Below, in pieces: positions 1 through 8,334 of a stretch of 30,385 bases of DNA. Each line of letters opens with the position of its first letter. Position 1 is the stretch's first letter. A program made the position numbers and the translations under genes. Under the pieces are notes generated by a model. It was given only the letters and a program-made list of their open reading frames with translations. It was not told where the DNA came from and ran no database searches. The DNA lies in contig DITC01000011.1 of the NCBI GenBank assembly GCA_002422685.1, forward strand, positions 61,148-91,532. Reading direction: 5' to 3'. This DNA comes from Thauera sp. UBA6194. Its GTDB lineage: Bacteria; Pseudomonadota; Gammaproteobacteria; Burkholderiales; Rhodocyclaceae.

Positions 1-30
1 GGCGGGCAGACGTTCGCGGCCTTCGGCTTC

Positions 31-130
31 CCGATCCGGCGAACGTTCGCGGGGCGGCGATGCAAACTCGCTCGCTGCGCTCGCTCGGACATGCATCGCC
101 TTGTTTCCCCGCGAACGCCCGCCGGATCGG
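31..130. repeat. Palindromic repeat element, copy 1
   Basis: This is a long imperfect palindrome. The outer arms 31-54 and 107-130 match at 22 of 24 positions, and the inner arms 56-64 and 92-100 (GGCGATGCA/TGCATCGCC) match exactly. The centre (65-91) is a GC-rich run built on CTCGCTGCGCTCG. The same 27-base core with two changes sits at 26982-27008 inside another palindrome, so this is a dispersed repeat rather than a single terminator. No open reading frame here looks real. Bases 1-30 hold only a short partial echo (CGTTCGCGG). The element is read directly from sequence; its mobility or function is unknown. Confidence 0.7.
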
Positions 131-214
131 CGCTCTCGACAGCCCGCCCCCCGCCCGCCCCGTCCCGCCGCCTGTGTGGGCGAGCTTGCGTTGGCCGGTT
201 TAGGGGCGGCGGAA

Positions 215-325
215 GGTGGGGAAGGTGCGGAAGGTGGGGAAGGTGCGGAAGGTGGGGAAGGTGCGGAAGGTGGGGAAAGGGCGAAAGGGCGAAAGGGCGG
301 ATGGGCGGATGGGCGGATGGGCGGA
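215..325. repeat. Minisatellite with changing unit length
   Basis: Three and a half copies of an 18-base unit (GGTGGGGAAGGTGCGGAA, itself two 9-base halves differing at one base) fill 215-277. They pass directly into six 8-base units at 278-325, first AGGGCGAA and then TGGGCGGA. The array lies 28 bases beyond the stop codon of murU and is strongly strand-biased in purines. It is non-coding as far as I can see. Replication slippage is the likely origin. Together with the element at 31-130 it accounts for most of the 353-base gene-free stretch. Confidence 0.85.
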
Positions 326-353
326 GCGCCGGCGGTTGAGCGCCACAGCCGGT

Positions 354-1049
354 TCAGTCCCGCGTGTCCCCCAGTTCTCGATCGAGTTCCGCGAGGCGCT
401 GCGGCGTGCCGACGTCGATCCAGCGGCCGGTGTGGTGCTGGCCGGTGACCTTGTCCGCGTTCATCGCTTCGCGCAGCAGGGGAGCGAGCTTGGCGGGGGC
501 GTTGTCGGCGAGGTCGGCGAACAGGGCGGGGTGGTAGGCGCCGAGGCCGGAGAAGGTGAGGCGCGGCTGGCCGTCGGTGTGGATGCGGCCGGCGCTGTCG
601 AGGCGGAAGTCGCCTTCGGGGTGGTGCTCGGGGTTGTCCACCAGCAGCAGGTGGGCGAGCGGGCCGTCGGGTTTCAGGCCTTGGGCGGCGGCACGCAAGG
701 CCGTGAAGTCGGCGTCGCAGAAGACGTCGCCATTGACGACGACGAAGGGGGCGTCGCCGAGCAGCGGCAGGGCGTGGCGGATGCCGCCGGCGGTTTCCAG
801 TGCGCTGGCCTCGGGTGACCAGGTGATGCGCACGCCGAAGGTTGCGCCGTCGCCGAGCGCTTCTTCCAGCCGGTGGCCGAGGTGAGCGTGGTTGATGACG
901 AGCTCGCGGAAACCGGCGGCGCGCAGGCGTTCGATGTGCCACACGATCAGGGGCTTGCCACCGACCGGCAGCAGCGGCTTGGGGGTGTGGTCGGTGAGCG
1001 GGCGCATGCGCTCGCCGCGGCCGGCGGCGAGGATCATCGCTTTGGTCAT
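354..1049 (-). CDS. murU: N-acetylmuramate alpha-1-phosphate uridylyltransferase (MurU)
   Basis: A nucleotidyltransferase of 231 residues that, by family, converts MurNAc-alpha-1-phosphate plus UTP to UDP-MurNAc in the cytoplasm. This is the second dedicated step of the cell-wall recycling route that bypasses de novo UDP-MurNAc synthesis. The N-terminal nucleotide-binding signature LAAGRGERMRPLT is at residues 7-19, followed by PKPLL at 23-27. A metal-binding VNGD motif is at 105-108. The start ATG at 1049 has GGAG five bases upstream, and the same frame continues upstream only as noise. It lies 86 bases downstream of amgK on the same strand, and that pairing separates MurU from similar sugar-phosphate nucleotidyltransferases such as RmlA or GlmU homologues. 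Confidence 0.9.
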   Translation of the reverse strand: MTKAMILAAGRGERMRPLTDHTPKPLLPVGGKPLIVWHIERLRAAGFRELVINHAHLGHRLEEALGDGATFGVRITWSPEASALETAGGIRHALPLLGDAPFVVVNGDVFCDADFTALRAAAQGLKPDGPLAHLLLVDNPEHHPEGDFRLDSAGRIHTDGQPRLTFSGLGAYHPALFADLADNAPAKLAPLLREAMNADKVTGQHHTGRWIDVGTPQRLAELDRELGDTRD

Positions 1050-1135
1050 GGCGGCTCCGGGGAAAGGAGAGGGGCGCCGCAGAAGGGGGCCGCGGCTTGG
1101 GGGGGCGCGCCGCGGATGGTCTCGCGGCGCAGCGG

Positions 1136-2176
1136 TCAGAACGTATAACCGACCTGGGTTTGCTCGGGCTCGAGGCGGTCGAGCAGCTTGAGCAGCGGGC
1201 CAAGCTCGCGCCAGCGCTTGCAGGCGCGGCGCAGGTAATCCATGACCAGCGGCATGTCGGCGAGGTAGCCGTCCTTGCCGTCGCGGTGGCAGAGGCGGGC
1301 GAAGATGCCGAGCACCTTGATGTGGCGCTGCACGCCCATCCACTCGAAGTCGCGGTGGAAGTCGGCGAACTCCGCGCGTACCGGCAGGCCGAGCTTTCGG
1401 GCGGTTTCCCAGTAGCGGATCAGCATGTCGAGGATGAAGTCCTCGTCCCAGCGGATGTAGGCGTCCTTGAACAGCGACACCAGGTCGTAGGAGATCGGGC
1501 CGTAGACCGCGTCCTGGAAGTCGATGATGCCGGGGTTGGCGCCGAGGCCCGCGGAAGGCTCGAGCAGCATCAGGTTGCGCGAGTGGTAGTCGCGGTGCAC
1601 GAAGACCTGCGGCTCGGCGAGGTTGACCGCGAGGATCTTCTCGAAGGCGGCATCGAGCGTTGCGCTCTCTTTGTCGGTGAGGGTGACGCCCTTGTGGCGG
1701 GCGATGTACCACTCGGGGAAGAGTTGCAGCTCGCGCAGCAGCAGCGCGCGGTCGTATTCGGGCAGCACGCCGGGGCGGCTCGCACACTGGATGGCGGCGA
1801 GCGCGCCGAGCGCGTCGGCGTAGAGGTGGGCGGCGCGGTGCAGGTCGGGCGCCTGGCCGGCGGGGGGCTGCAGGGCGTTCAGGTAGGTGGTGGAGCCGAG
1901 GTCGGAGAGCAGCAGGAAGCCCTGGTCGAGGTCTTGCGCGAGCACTTCGGGCACGTGGGCGCCGGCGGCGCGGAAGAGTTCGGCCACATGCAGCCAGGGG
2001 CGCACGTCCTCCTGCTCGGGCGGGGCGTCCATGACGATGCACGATGGGCTGCCGTCGGCGAAAGTTAGGCGGAAGTAGCGCCGGAAGCTCGCGTCGGCCG
2101 AGGCCGGGGCGAGGTCGAAGGGCTGGCCGGGCAGGGTGGCGGCGAGCCAGGCGTGCAATTGTTCGAGGCGATGCAA
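1136..2176 (-). CDS. amgK: N-acetylmuramate/N-acetylglucosamine anomeric kinase (AmgK)
   Basis: A phosphotransferase-fold (APH) kinase of 346 residues. By family, it phosphorylates MurNAc or GlcNAc at the anomeric carbon to feed MurU. The catalytic loop HRDYHSRN is at residues 194-201 and the metal-binding IIDFQDA (DFG-like) at 217-223. I chose the TTG codon at 2176 as start. It has GGAGAA at 2187-2182, five bases away, gives the usual family length of about 340, and the conserved region begins directly after it. No ATG or GTG fits. The frame remains open far upstream across lptD, which is only antisense openness in GC-rich DNA. The gene is divergent from lptD and probably co-transcribed with murU. 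Confidence 0.88.
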   Translation of the reverse strand: MHRLEQLHAWLAATLPGQPFDLAPASADASFRRYFRLTFADGSPSCIVMDAPPEQEDVRPWLHVAELFRAAGAHVPEVLAQDLDQGFLLLSDLGSTTYLNALQPPAGQAPDLHRAAHLYADALGALAAIQCASRPGVLPEYDRALLLRELQLFPEWYIARHKGVTLTDKESATLDAAFEKILAVNLAEPQVFVHRDYHSRNLMLLEPSAGLGANPGIIDFQDAVYGPISYDLVSLFKDAYIRWDEDFILDMLIRYWETARKLGLPVRAEFADFHRDFEWMGVQRHIKVLGIFARLCHRDGKDGYLADMPLVMDYLRRACKRWRELGPLLKLLDRLEPEQTQVGYTF

Positions 2177-2278
2177 ACGGGTTCTCCGCGGGGGTTCGTG
2201 TACAATCCGCGAGTTTATCAACACGATGGTTCGGGTGGGCAGACGCACATTGCGAACGACGGCAAAGGCTAGATCCGC
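2177..2278. promoter_or_regulatory. Divergent promoter region amgK / lptD
   Basis: These 102 bases separate the TTG start of amgK from the ATG of lptD and must hold both promoters. On the plus strand TACAAT at 2201-2206 is a plausible -10 for lptD, but I see no good -35 at 16-18 bases. lptD has a weak AAAGG ribosome site at about 2264-2268. No clear operator is visible. Confidence 0.35.
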
Positions 2279-4822
2279 ATGGCTCCGAATACGCGCATTC
2301 GTCTGATTCCGCTGCTGCTGCTTTCCATGTCGGGCGCGGTTTTCGCCGAGTCCATGCCGGCATTGAGGGTGTCGCCCGATCTGCTCGGCAGGCCGGCGAG
2401 CTCGCAGCCGGCGCCGAGCGCTCCGGCAAGCTCGACGCGCTCCGGTTCGCAAGCCGCCGCGGCGCGGGCTACGGACGCGGCGCCTGGTGTGGCCTCGGCG
2501 CCGGTTGAAGATCGTGCTGTGCAGGCGGTAGCGGAGCCTGCACGGGCCGAGCCCGCAGCGGGCTCTGCTGCCGTGCAGCAGGCTCCCGCCGCGCAGGCTC
2601 CCGCCGAACCGGCGATGCCGACGCCGAGCCCGCCGGCAGGCAGCACGGCGGTCACTGCGCAACGTATCCACGGCACGCGCGGCATCGGACTGGTGGCCGA
2701 GGGCGACGCCGAGCTGCAGCGTGACGACATGCTGTTGACCGCCGACAAGGTCACTTACCACGAGCTCACCGACGAGGCCGAGGCCGAGGGTAAGGTCGTG
2801 CTTGAACGCGGCAGCAACGTCATCCGTGGGCCGCGTGCGCGCCTGGTCGTCGGCGACCGGGTGGGCGAGGTCGAGTCGCCGCAGTACGCGCTCTCGCGCG
2901 CGGAGCCGGCGGCGCTCGCGGGTGATGCGCCACGCACCGTGTCCGGCAGCGGCGAGGCCGACGTGCTCAGGCTGGAGGGTGAGAACCAGTACCGCCTCGA
3001 CAACGCGACCTGGACCACGTGCAGCGCGAGCGACCCGGACTGGTACATCAAGGCGCGCGAGCTCGAGCTCGACTACGACCGCGAGATCGGCACGGCGCGC
3101 GGTGGCTCGATCGTTTTCATGGACACGCCGATCTTCTGGATGCCGTGGGCGGAGTTTCCGCTCAACGGCCAGCGCCAGTCGGGCTTCCTGCCGCCGACCT
3201 TCGGCTCGTCGAACAAGACCGGCGTCGACTTCACCCAGCCTTATTACTGGAACATCGCCCCCAACTACGACGCCACCATCGCCCCGCGCTTCATGAGCCG
3301 GCGCGGCGTGCAGATCGGTGGCGAGGTGCGCTACCTGGGCGAGGACTACCGCGGCACGACGCGCGTCGAGTGGATGCCGGAGGATCGCGTCACCGGCGAG
3401 GACCGTCGGCTCGGGTCGATCCAGCACCAGCACCGGTTTGCGCCCAACTTCTACGGTACGCTCGACCTCAACGCGGTGTCGGACGACAGCTATTTCGAGG
3501 ACTTGTCCTCCAGCATCGGCGTGGCCTCGCGGACGAACCTGCTGCGTGAAGGCCGGCTGGTCTACGCCGGCGGCTGGTGGACCGCGTCGGCGCGGGCGCA
3601 GCGCTACCAGACGCTGAGCCCCGACGAGGGCGTGACCAACACCGAGCCCTATCGCCGGCTGCCCCAGCTCACGCTCGACGCGGCGCGCGCCGACCTGCCG
3701 GGCGGCATGCTTGCCGAGCTCGAGACCGAGTTCGTGCGCTTCGAGCACAAGGATGCCGACAAGAATCGGGACGAGGCGAACCGCTTCGTCGCTTACCCGC
3801 AGCTGTCGTTGCCGATGCAGGGGGCGGCCTGGTTCCTGACCCCCAAGGCCGGCCTGCATTACTCGCGCTACGAGGTCGATCGTTCGCCGGTGTCGAGGTT
3901 CGACACGACCTCGATCACGCGTTCGATCCCGGTGCTGTCGCTCGATTCCGGCCTGTTCTTCGAGCGCGAAACGAAGCTCTTCGGCGGCGACTATGTACAG
4001 ACGCTCGAGCCGCGTCTGTTTTACCTGCGCGTGCCGGACAAGGAGCAGGAAGACATCCCGATCTTCGACACCAACCGTTTCGACGTCGGCTTCGCGCAGA
4101 TCTTTGCCGAGAACCGCTTCTCGGGCAAAGACCGCATCGGCGACGCCAACGACCTGACCGCGGCGCTGACCACCCGCTTCATCGACGCCGAGACGGGTGC
4201 GGAGCGCCTGCGTGCGCTGATCGGGCAGCGTTACTACTTCTCGGATCAGCAGATATCCCTCTACAACGAGAGCGAGTTGCGTCGCGCCGGTCGTGGCAAC
4301 GAGATCCTCGCCGGCCTGGGTGGCCAGATCAACAAGCGCGTCTCGATCGACTCGTACATGCAGTACAACACCGAGACCAGTCGCACCGAGCGCCTGAACG
4401 CGAACATCCGCTACCGGGACGGCTTCGCGCGCGTGCTCAACCTGAGCTACCGCTACGCGCCGAACCTGGTGATCGATCGCGAGGATGACATCGTCGGCCT
4501 CGAGGACATCGACGTCTCTGGCCAGTGGCCGCTCGCACGCGGCTGGTACGGCGTCGGGCGCGTCACCCACTCGCTCAAGGACAACCGCGTCACCGAGGCC
4601 ATCGCCGGTCTGGAGTACGACGGCGGCTGCTGGGTGTTCCGCACCGCGATGCACCGCTTCGCGATCGACGAGGACGACGTCACCAACGCCATCTTCGTCC
4701 AGCTCGAACTCAACGACCTGGCCGGTATCGGCTCGAACCCGGTCAACCTCATCCGGCGCAGCGTGCCCGGCTATGGCAAGATCAACGACTCCTCGGCCGA
4801 CCGCGTGTTCGGCACCGAGTGA
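2279..4822 (+). CDS. lptD: LPS-assembly protein LptD
   Basis: Outer-membrane beta-barrel of 847 residues that, with LptE, inserts lipopolysaccharide into the outer leaflet. Residues 1-23 form a Sec signal peptide ending VFA. An Ala/Pro-rich linker follows at about 35-125. The OstA/LptA-like periplasmic jellyroll starts near 130 (HGTRGIGLVAEGDAELQ), and the barrel fills the C-terminal two thirds, with strand-like alternating patterns to the end. I find only two cysteines, C248 (TTCSASDPDW) and C784 (GGCWVF). E. coli LptD has four that form two disulfides, so one inter-domain disulfide is expected here. The gene heads the cluster with surA, which is needed for folding of outer-membrane proteins. 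The start ATG directly precedes the signal peptide. Confidence 0.95.
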   Translation: MAPNTRIRLIPLLLLSMSGAVFAESMPALRVSPDLLGRPASSQPAPSAPASSTRSGSQAAAARATDAAPGVASAPVEDRAVQAVAEPARAEPAAGSAAVQQAPAAQAPAEPAMPTPSPPAGSTAVTAQRIHGTRGIGLVAEGDAELQRDDMLLTADKVTYHELTDEAEAEGKVVLERGSNVIRGPRARLVVGDRVGEVESPQYALSRAEPAALAGDAPRTVSGSGEADVLRLEGENQYRLDNATWTTCSASDPDWYIKARELELDYDREIGTARGGSIVFMDTPIFWMPWAEFPLNGQRQSGFLPPTFGSSNKTGVDFTQPYYWNIAPNYDATIAPRFMSRRGVQIGGEVRYLGEDYRGTTRVEWMPEDRVTGEDRRLGSIQHQHRFAPNFYGTLDLNAVSDDSYFEDLSSSIGVASRTNLLREGRLVYAGGWWTASARAQRYQTLSPDEGVTNTEPYRRLPQLTLDAARADLPGGMLAELETEFVRFEHKDADKNRDEANRFVAYPQLSLPMQGAAWFLTPKAGLHYSRYEVDRSPVSRFDTTSITRSIPVLSLDSGLFFERETKLFGGDYVQTLEPRLFYLRVPDKEQEDIPIFDTNRFDVGFAQIFAENRFSGKDRIGDANDLTAALTTRFIDAETGAERLRALIGQRYYFSDQQISLYNESELRRAGRGNEILAGLGGQINKRVSIDSYMQYNTETSRTERLNANIRYRDGFARVLNLSYRYAPNLVIDREDDIVGLEDIDVSGQWPLARGWYGVGRVTHSLKDNRVTEAIAGLEYDGGCWVFRTAMHRFAIDEDDVTNAIFVQLELNDLAGIGSNPVNLIRRSVPGYGKINDSSADRVFGTE

Positions 4823-4847
4823 GCACAGTCCAGCGAATCCACACCGA

Positions 4848-6170
4848 ATGAACATGAACCGACTCCTTGCCCGTTCCCGCGTCGCCCTTGCAATCGGCCT
4901 GGTGGCTGCCAGCTGCGCGCTGCCGGCCCATTCCGCAGCGCGCGCGGTCGAAGTCGACCGCATCGTCGCCGTGGTCAACAGTGAAGTCATCACCGCGCTG
5001 CAGCTGCGCGCCCGCATCGAGCAGGCCAGGCGCCAGCTTGTCCGCCAGGGGGTCGAGCTGCCGCCCGACGAGGTGCTCGAGCGTCAGCTGCTCGAACGCC
5101 TGATCGTCGAGCGCGCGCAGGTGCAGCTTGCACAGGAGAGCGGGATGCAGGTGGACGACGCGACGCTGACGCGCGCCGTCGAGCGCATCGCCGCCAACAA
5201 CCAGCTCTCGCTCGATCAGCTGCGCGCGGCGCTCGAGCAGGATGGTGTGAGCTGGGACCGCTTCCGCGACGAGATTCGCACCGAGATCCTGCTCACCCGC
5301 CTGCGCGAGCGCGAGGTCGACAGCCGCATCGTCGTTACCGAGGCCGAGATCGACAACTTCATCGCCACCAACCCCGACGCCTTCTCGGGGCAGGAGTTCG
5401 CGGTCGCCCACATCCTGCTGCGCACCCCCGAGGGCGCCTCGCCCGAGCAACTCGAGGCGGTGGCGCGACGTGCCGAGCAGGTCATGGCGCGCTTGCGCTC
5501 GGGCGAGGATTTCGCCCGCGTCGCCGCCGAGGTCTCGGACGCGCCTGATGGTCTGTCCGGAGGCGGTCTCGGCTGGCGTCCGCTCGACCGCCTGCCGGCC
5601 CTGTTTGCCGACGCGGTGCGAAACCTGCGCCCGGGTGAGACCTCGCCGGTCATGCGCAGCGCGGCCGGGCTGCACATCGTGCGTCTGGTCGACGTGCGCG
5701 GCGGCGGGGCCGATGCCGTGCAGCAGCTCGAGCAGACGCGTGCGCGCCACATCCTGATCAAGACCTCCGAGGTGCTCTCCGACGCCGATGCCGAGGCCCG
5801 CCTGCTCGCGCTGCGCGAGCGCGTGGTCAATGGCGCCGACTTCGGCGAACTGGCCAAGGCGAGCTCGGCCGACCTGTCGGCAGCCAAGGGCGGCGACCTG
5901 GGCTGGCTGAACCCGGGCGACACCGTGCCCGAGTTCCAGCGCGCCATGGACGCGCTGCAGGCCGGCGAGGTGAGCATGCCGGTGCGCTCGCCCTTTGGCT
6001 GGCACCTGATCCAGGTGATCGAGCGCCGCATCCAGGACGTGACCGACGAGCGCAAGCGCAACGCGGCGCGCCAGGCGTTGCGTCAGCGCAAGGCCGAGCA
6101 ATCCTACGAGGACTGGCTGCGCCAGCTGCGCGACAGCACCTACGTCGATTACCGCCTCGAGCGCGAATGA
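4848..6170 (+). CDS. surA: Periplasmic chaperone/peptidyl-prolyl isomerase SurA
   Basis: Periplasmic chaperone of 440 residues that carries unfolded outer-membrane proteins to the BAM complex. A signal peptide covers about residues 1-32 (hydrophobic VALAIGLVAASCALPAHSA). The N-terminal chaperone domain (VDRIVAVVNSEVIT onward) follows. Two parvulin domains come next: the first begins near residue 182 (FAVAHILLRTPEG) and the second near 298 (ARHILIKTSE), each ending in the GLHIV/GWHLI motif. A short C-terminal helix closes the protein. Two in-frame ATGs at 4848 and 4854 are both possible starts, and neither has a strong ribosome site. It lies 25 bases after lptD, and its stop overlaps the pdxA start (ATGA), which indicates translational coupling. 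Confidence 0.94.
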   Translation: MNMNRLLARSRVALAIGLVAASCALPAHSAARAVEVDRIVAVVNSEVITALQLRARIEQARRQLVRQGVELPPDEVLERQLLERLIVERAQVQLAQESGMQVDDATLTRAVERIAANNQLSLDQLRAALEQDGVSWDRFRDEIRTEILLTRLREREVDSRIVVTEAEIDNFIATNPDAFSGQEFAVAHILLRTPEGASPEQLEAVARRAEQVMARLRSGEDFARVAAEVSDAPDGLSGGGLGWRPLDRLPALFADAVRNLRPGETSPVMRSAAGLHIVRLVDVRGGGADAVQQLEQTRARHILIKTSEVLSDADAEARLLALRERVVNGADFGELAKASSADLSAAKGGDLGWLNPGDTVPEFQRAMDALQAGEVSMPVRSPFGWHLIQVIERRIQDVTDERKRNAARQALRQRKAEQSYEDWLRQLRDSTYVDYRLERE

Positions 6171-7189
6171 GTCTGCACAGCGCCCCCGGCGCGCGGCGTC
6201 CGGTCCTCGCGATCACCAGCGGCGAGCCCGCAGGCGTCGGCCCCGAGCTGTGCCTGCGCATCGTCGAGCGCGAGTGGCCGGCGCGGCTGGTGGTGCTCGG
6301 CGACATCGAGTTCATGCGCGCGCGCGCGCTGCAGGTGGGCAGCGCAGCGCAGCTCCGCCGCTGGGATCCGGCGGTGGATGTGCCCGCGGGGGTCATCGAG
6401 GTCTGTCACGCGCCGCTCGCCAGCCCCGCGCTTGCGGGCCGGCTCGATCCGGCCAACGGCGCCTACGTGCTTCGCCTGCTCGACCGCGCGATCGCAGGCT
6501 GCCTCAGCGGCGAATTCGCCGCCATGGTCACCGCGCCGGTGCACAAGGGCGTGATCTGTGAGGGCCTGGGTGCGCGCGAGGCCATGCCCTTCACCGGCCA
6601 CACCGAATACCTCGCCGAACACACCGGCACGCCGCGCGTGGTGATGATGCTGGTCGGCGCCGGCATGCGCGTGGCGCTGGCCACCACCCACCTTCCGCTC
6701 TCCGCGGTGCCGGCGGCGATCACAGCGCAGGCGCTCGAAGAGACGCTGCGCATCCTGCACGCCGATCTCGTGCGCCACTTCGGCCTGGCCGCGCCGCGTA
6801 TCCTGGTCGCCGGGCTCAACCCGCACGCGGGCGAGGGCGGGCACATGGGGCGCGAGGAGATCGACGTCATCATCCCGGTGCTCGAGCGTCTGCGCGCCGA
6901 GGGCATGGCGCTCGTCGGCCCCTTGCCGGCCGACACCTTGTTCGTGCCGCACACGCTCGCGCAGGGCGACGCGGTGCTGGCCATGTACCACGACCAGGGC
7001 CTGCCGGTGCTCAAGTACGCCAGCTTCGGCGGCGGCGTCAATGTCACGCTCGGCCTGCCGATCATCCGCACTTCGGTCGATCACGGCACCGCGCTCGACC
7101 TTGCCGGCAGCGGCCGCGCCGACGCGGGCAGCCTGTTTGCCGCGATCGAGCTCGCGATTTCGATGGCGGCAGCCCGCCCCGCCGGCTGA
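6167..7189 (+). CDS. pdxA: 4-hydroxythreonine-4-phosphate dehydrogenase PdxA
   Basis: NAD-dependent dehydrogenase of 340 residues that, by family, oxidises and decarboxylates 4-phosphohydroxy-L-threonine in the DXP-dependent route to pyridoxal phosphate. Visible signatures are TSGEPAGVGPE near the N-terminus, GHTEYLAEHTG at about residue 144, GLNPHAGEGGHMG at about 215, and YHDQGLPVLKY near 273. These include the conserved metal-binding histidines. The C-terminal SVDHGTALDLAG motif is present. The start codon overlaps the surA stop by four bases, so the pair is probably coupled. The order surA-pdxA-rsmA is common in proteobacteria. Confidence 0.95.
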   Translation: MSLHSAPGARRPVLAITSGEPAGVGPELCLRIVEREWPARLVVLGDIEFMRARALQVGSAAQLRRWDPAVDVPAGVIEVCHAPLASPALAGRLDPANGAYVLRLLDRAIAGCLSGEFAAMVTAPVHKGVICEGLGAREAMPFTGHTEYLAEHTGTPRVVMMLVGAGMRVALATTHLPLSAVPAAITAQALEETLRILHADLVRHFGLAAPRILVAGLNPHAGEGGHMGREEIDVIIPVLERLRAEGMALVGPLPADTLFVPHTLAQGDAVLAMYHDQGLPVLKYASFGGGVNVTLGLPIIRTSVDHGTALDLAGSGRADAGSLFAAIELAISMAAARPAG

Positions 7190-7214
7190 GCCTGCGGGCT
7201 CGCAAAGGATCTTC

Positions 7215-8027
7215 ATGCACGACCTCGAAACCGACGGCCATCGCGCACGCAAGCGCTTCGGTCAGAACTTCCTGTCCGACCCCAACATCATCCGCAAGAT
7301 CATCGACGGCATCCGCCCGCAGCCGGGCGAGCTGATGGTCGAGATCGGCCCCGGCCTGGGGGCGATGACCGCGCCGCTGATCGAGCGCCTCGGCCACCTG
7401 CACGTGGTCGAGATCGACCGCGACCTGATCGCCCGCCTGCACGAGCGCTACACGCCGGCGCAGATCACCGTGCACGAGGGCGATGCGCTGAAATTCGATT
7501 TCGGCAGCCTGTGCGCGAGCGCAGAGGGTGAGCGTCCGCTGCGCATCGTCGGCAATCTGCCCTACAACATCTCCACGCCGATCCTGTTTCACCTGGCCGA
7601 CTTCGCCGACAAGGTGAAGGATATGACCTTCATGCTGCAGAAGGAGGTGGTGATGCGCATGGTGGCCGCGCCCGGCACCGAGGAGTACGGCCGGCTTTCG
7701 GTGATGCTGCAGTACCGCTTTCGCATGGGGCGCCTGTTCGACGTGCCGCCGGGGGCGTTCCGACCGGCGCCCAAGGTGATGTCGAGCATCGTGCGCCTGG
7801 CACCGCTGCCGGCGGATCAGCTCGGCGCGCGCGACGAGGCGCTGCTCGGTCGCATCGTCACCGCTGCCTTCGGCCAGCGGCGCAAGACGCTGAAGAACAC
7901 GCTGCGCGAGTTCATCGCCGAAGCCGACTTCGAGGCGCTCGGCATCGATCCGGGGCTACGCGGGGAGAAGCTGTCGGTGGAGCAATACGTGGCGATCGCC
8001 AACCACTGCAGCGCACGCGCGGCCTGA
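7215..8027 (+). CDS. rsmA: 16S rRNA dimethyladenosine transferase RsmA (KsgA)
   Basis: SAM-dependent methyltransferase of 270 residues that dimethylates the two adjacent adenines (A1518/A1519 in E. coli numbering) in helix 45 of 16S rRNA late in 30S assembly. The SAM-binding motif VEIGPGLGAMT is at residues 42-52 and the catalytic NLPYNIST motif at 114-121. RFGQNFLSD near the N-terminus is diagnostic. I start at the ATG at 7215, which has AAGGA five bases upstream; the frame extends further upstream inside pdxA without homology. It follows pdxA by 25 bases and closes the lptD cluster at the hairpin 8032-8060. Confidence 0.95.
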   Translation: MHDLETDGHRARKRFGQNFLSDPNIIRKIIDGIRPQPGELMVEIGPGLGAMTAPLIERLGHLHVVEIDRDLIARLHERYTPAQITVHEGDALKFDFGSLCASAEGERPLRIVGNLPYNISTPILFHLADFADKVKDMTFMLQKEVVMRMVAAPGTEEYGRLSVMLQYRFRMGRLFDVPPGAFRPAPKVMSSIVRLAPLPADQLGARDEALLGRIVTAAFGQRRKTLKNTLREFIAEADFEALGIDPGLRGEKLSVEQYVAIANHCSARAA

Positions 8028-8031
8028 AACG

Positions 8032-8060
8032 CACAAAGCCGGCACGCGGCCGGCTTTGTG
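8032..8060. terminator. Bidirectional terminator between rsmA and DUF2892 gene
   Basis: A perfect 12-base-pair stem (CACAAAGCCGGC at 8032-8043 and GCCGGCTTTGTG at 8049-8060) with loop ACGCG sits five bases after the rsmA stop. It faces the converging DUF2892 gene. The stem base carries the A/T tract on both sides, so it could serve both strands, although the following T run is short. Confidence 0.8.
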
Positions 8061-8079
8061 TTGCCCGTGCGGGGCGCGC

Positions 8080-8271
8080 TTACTTCTTGCTCAGCGGGCA
8101 GGTGTTCATGCCCAACAGGGTGTAGGCCGGGCACCAGCCGAACAGGCCCGTGGCGAGCGGGATCACGCCGATCCAGGCCCACACCGGACCGCCGAACAGC
8201 GCCCAGGCGATCAGCGCGATGCCGGCGAGAATGCGAACGATCTTGTCGATGCCACCAACGTTTGTTTTCAT
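8080..8271 (-). CDS. DUF2892 (YgaP C-terminal-like) small membrane protein
   Basis: Membrane protein of 63 residues. It starts MKTNVGGIDKIVRIL, has two hydrophobic segments (about residues 12-26 and 29-45), and then a conserved tail GWCPAYTLLGMNTC with two cysteines. This matches the DUF2892 family found alone or fused to rhodanese domains, as in YgaP. The molecular function of the stand-alone form is not established. The ATG at 8271 has AGGAGAA upstream in good position; a longer frame reaching 8343 has no such site. The gene has its own sigma70-like promoter and a palindrome in its leader, and the next gene upstream encodes a Crp/Fnr-type regulator that could control it (inference). Confidence 0.85.
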   Translation of the reverse strand: MKTNVGGIDKIVRILAGIALIAWALFGGPVWAWIGVIPLATGLFGWCPAYTLLGMNTCPLSKK

Positions 8272-8334
8272 GGGGTTCTCCTGACTGAAAGGGACAGTGC
8301 GGCGCGATTGGACCACGCGTACATGTCCGGGGTC

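Noticed and set aside
91..339. Small proteins encoded across the minisatellite
   Set aside because: All frames there are open only because the repeat lacks stops; the products are simple repeats with no ribosome site.
2177..5017. Upstream extension of amgK across lptD on the minus strand
   Set aside because: LptD on the other strand is certain, and the kinase family length and ribosome site fit the TTG at 2176.
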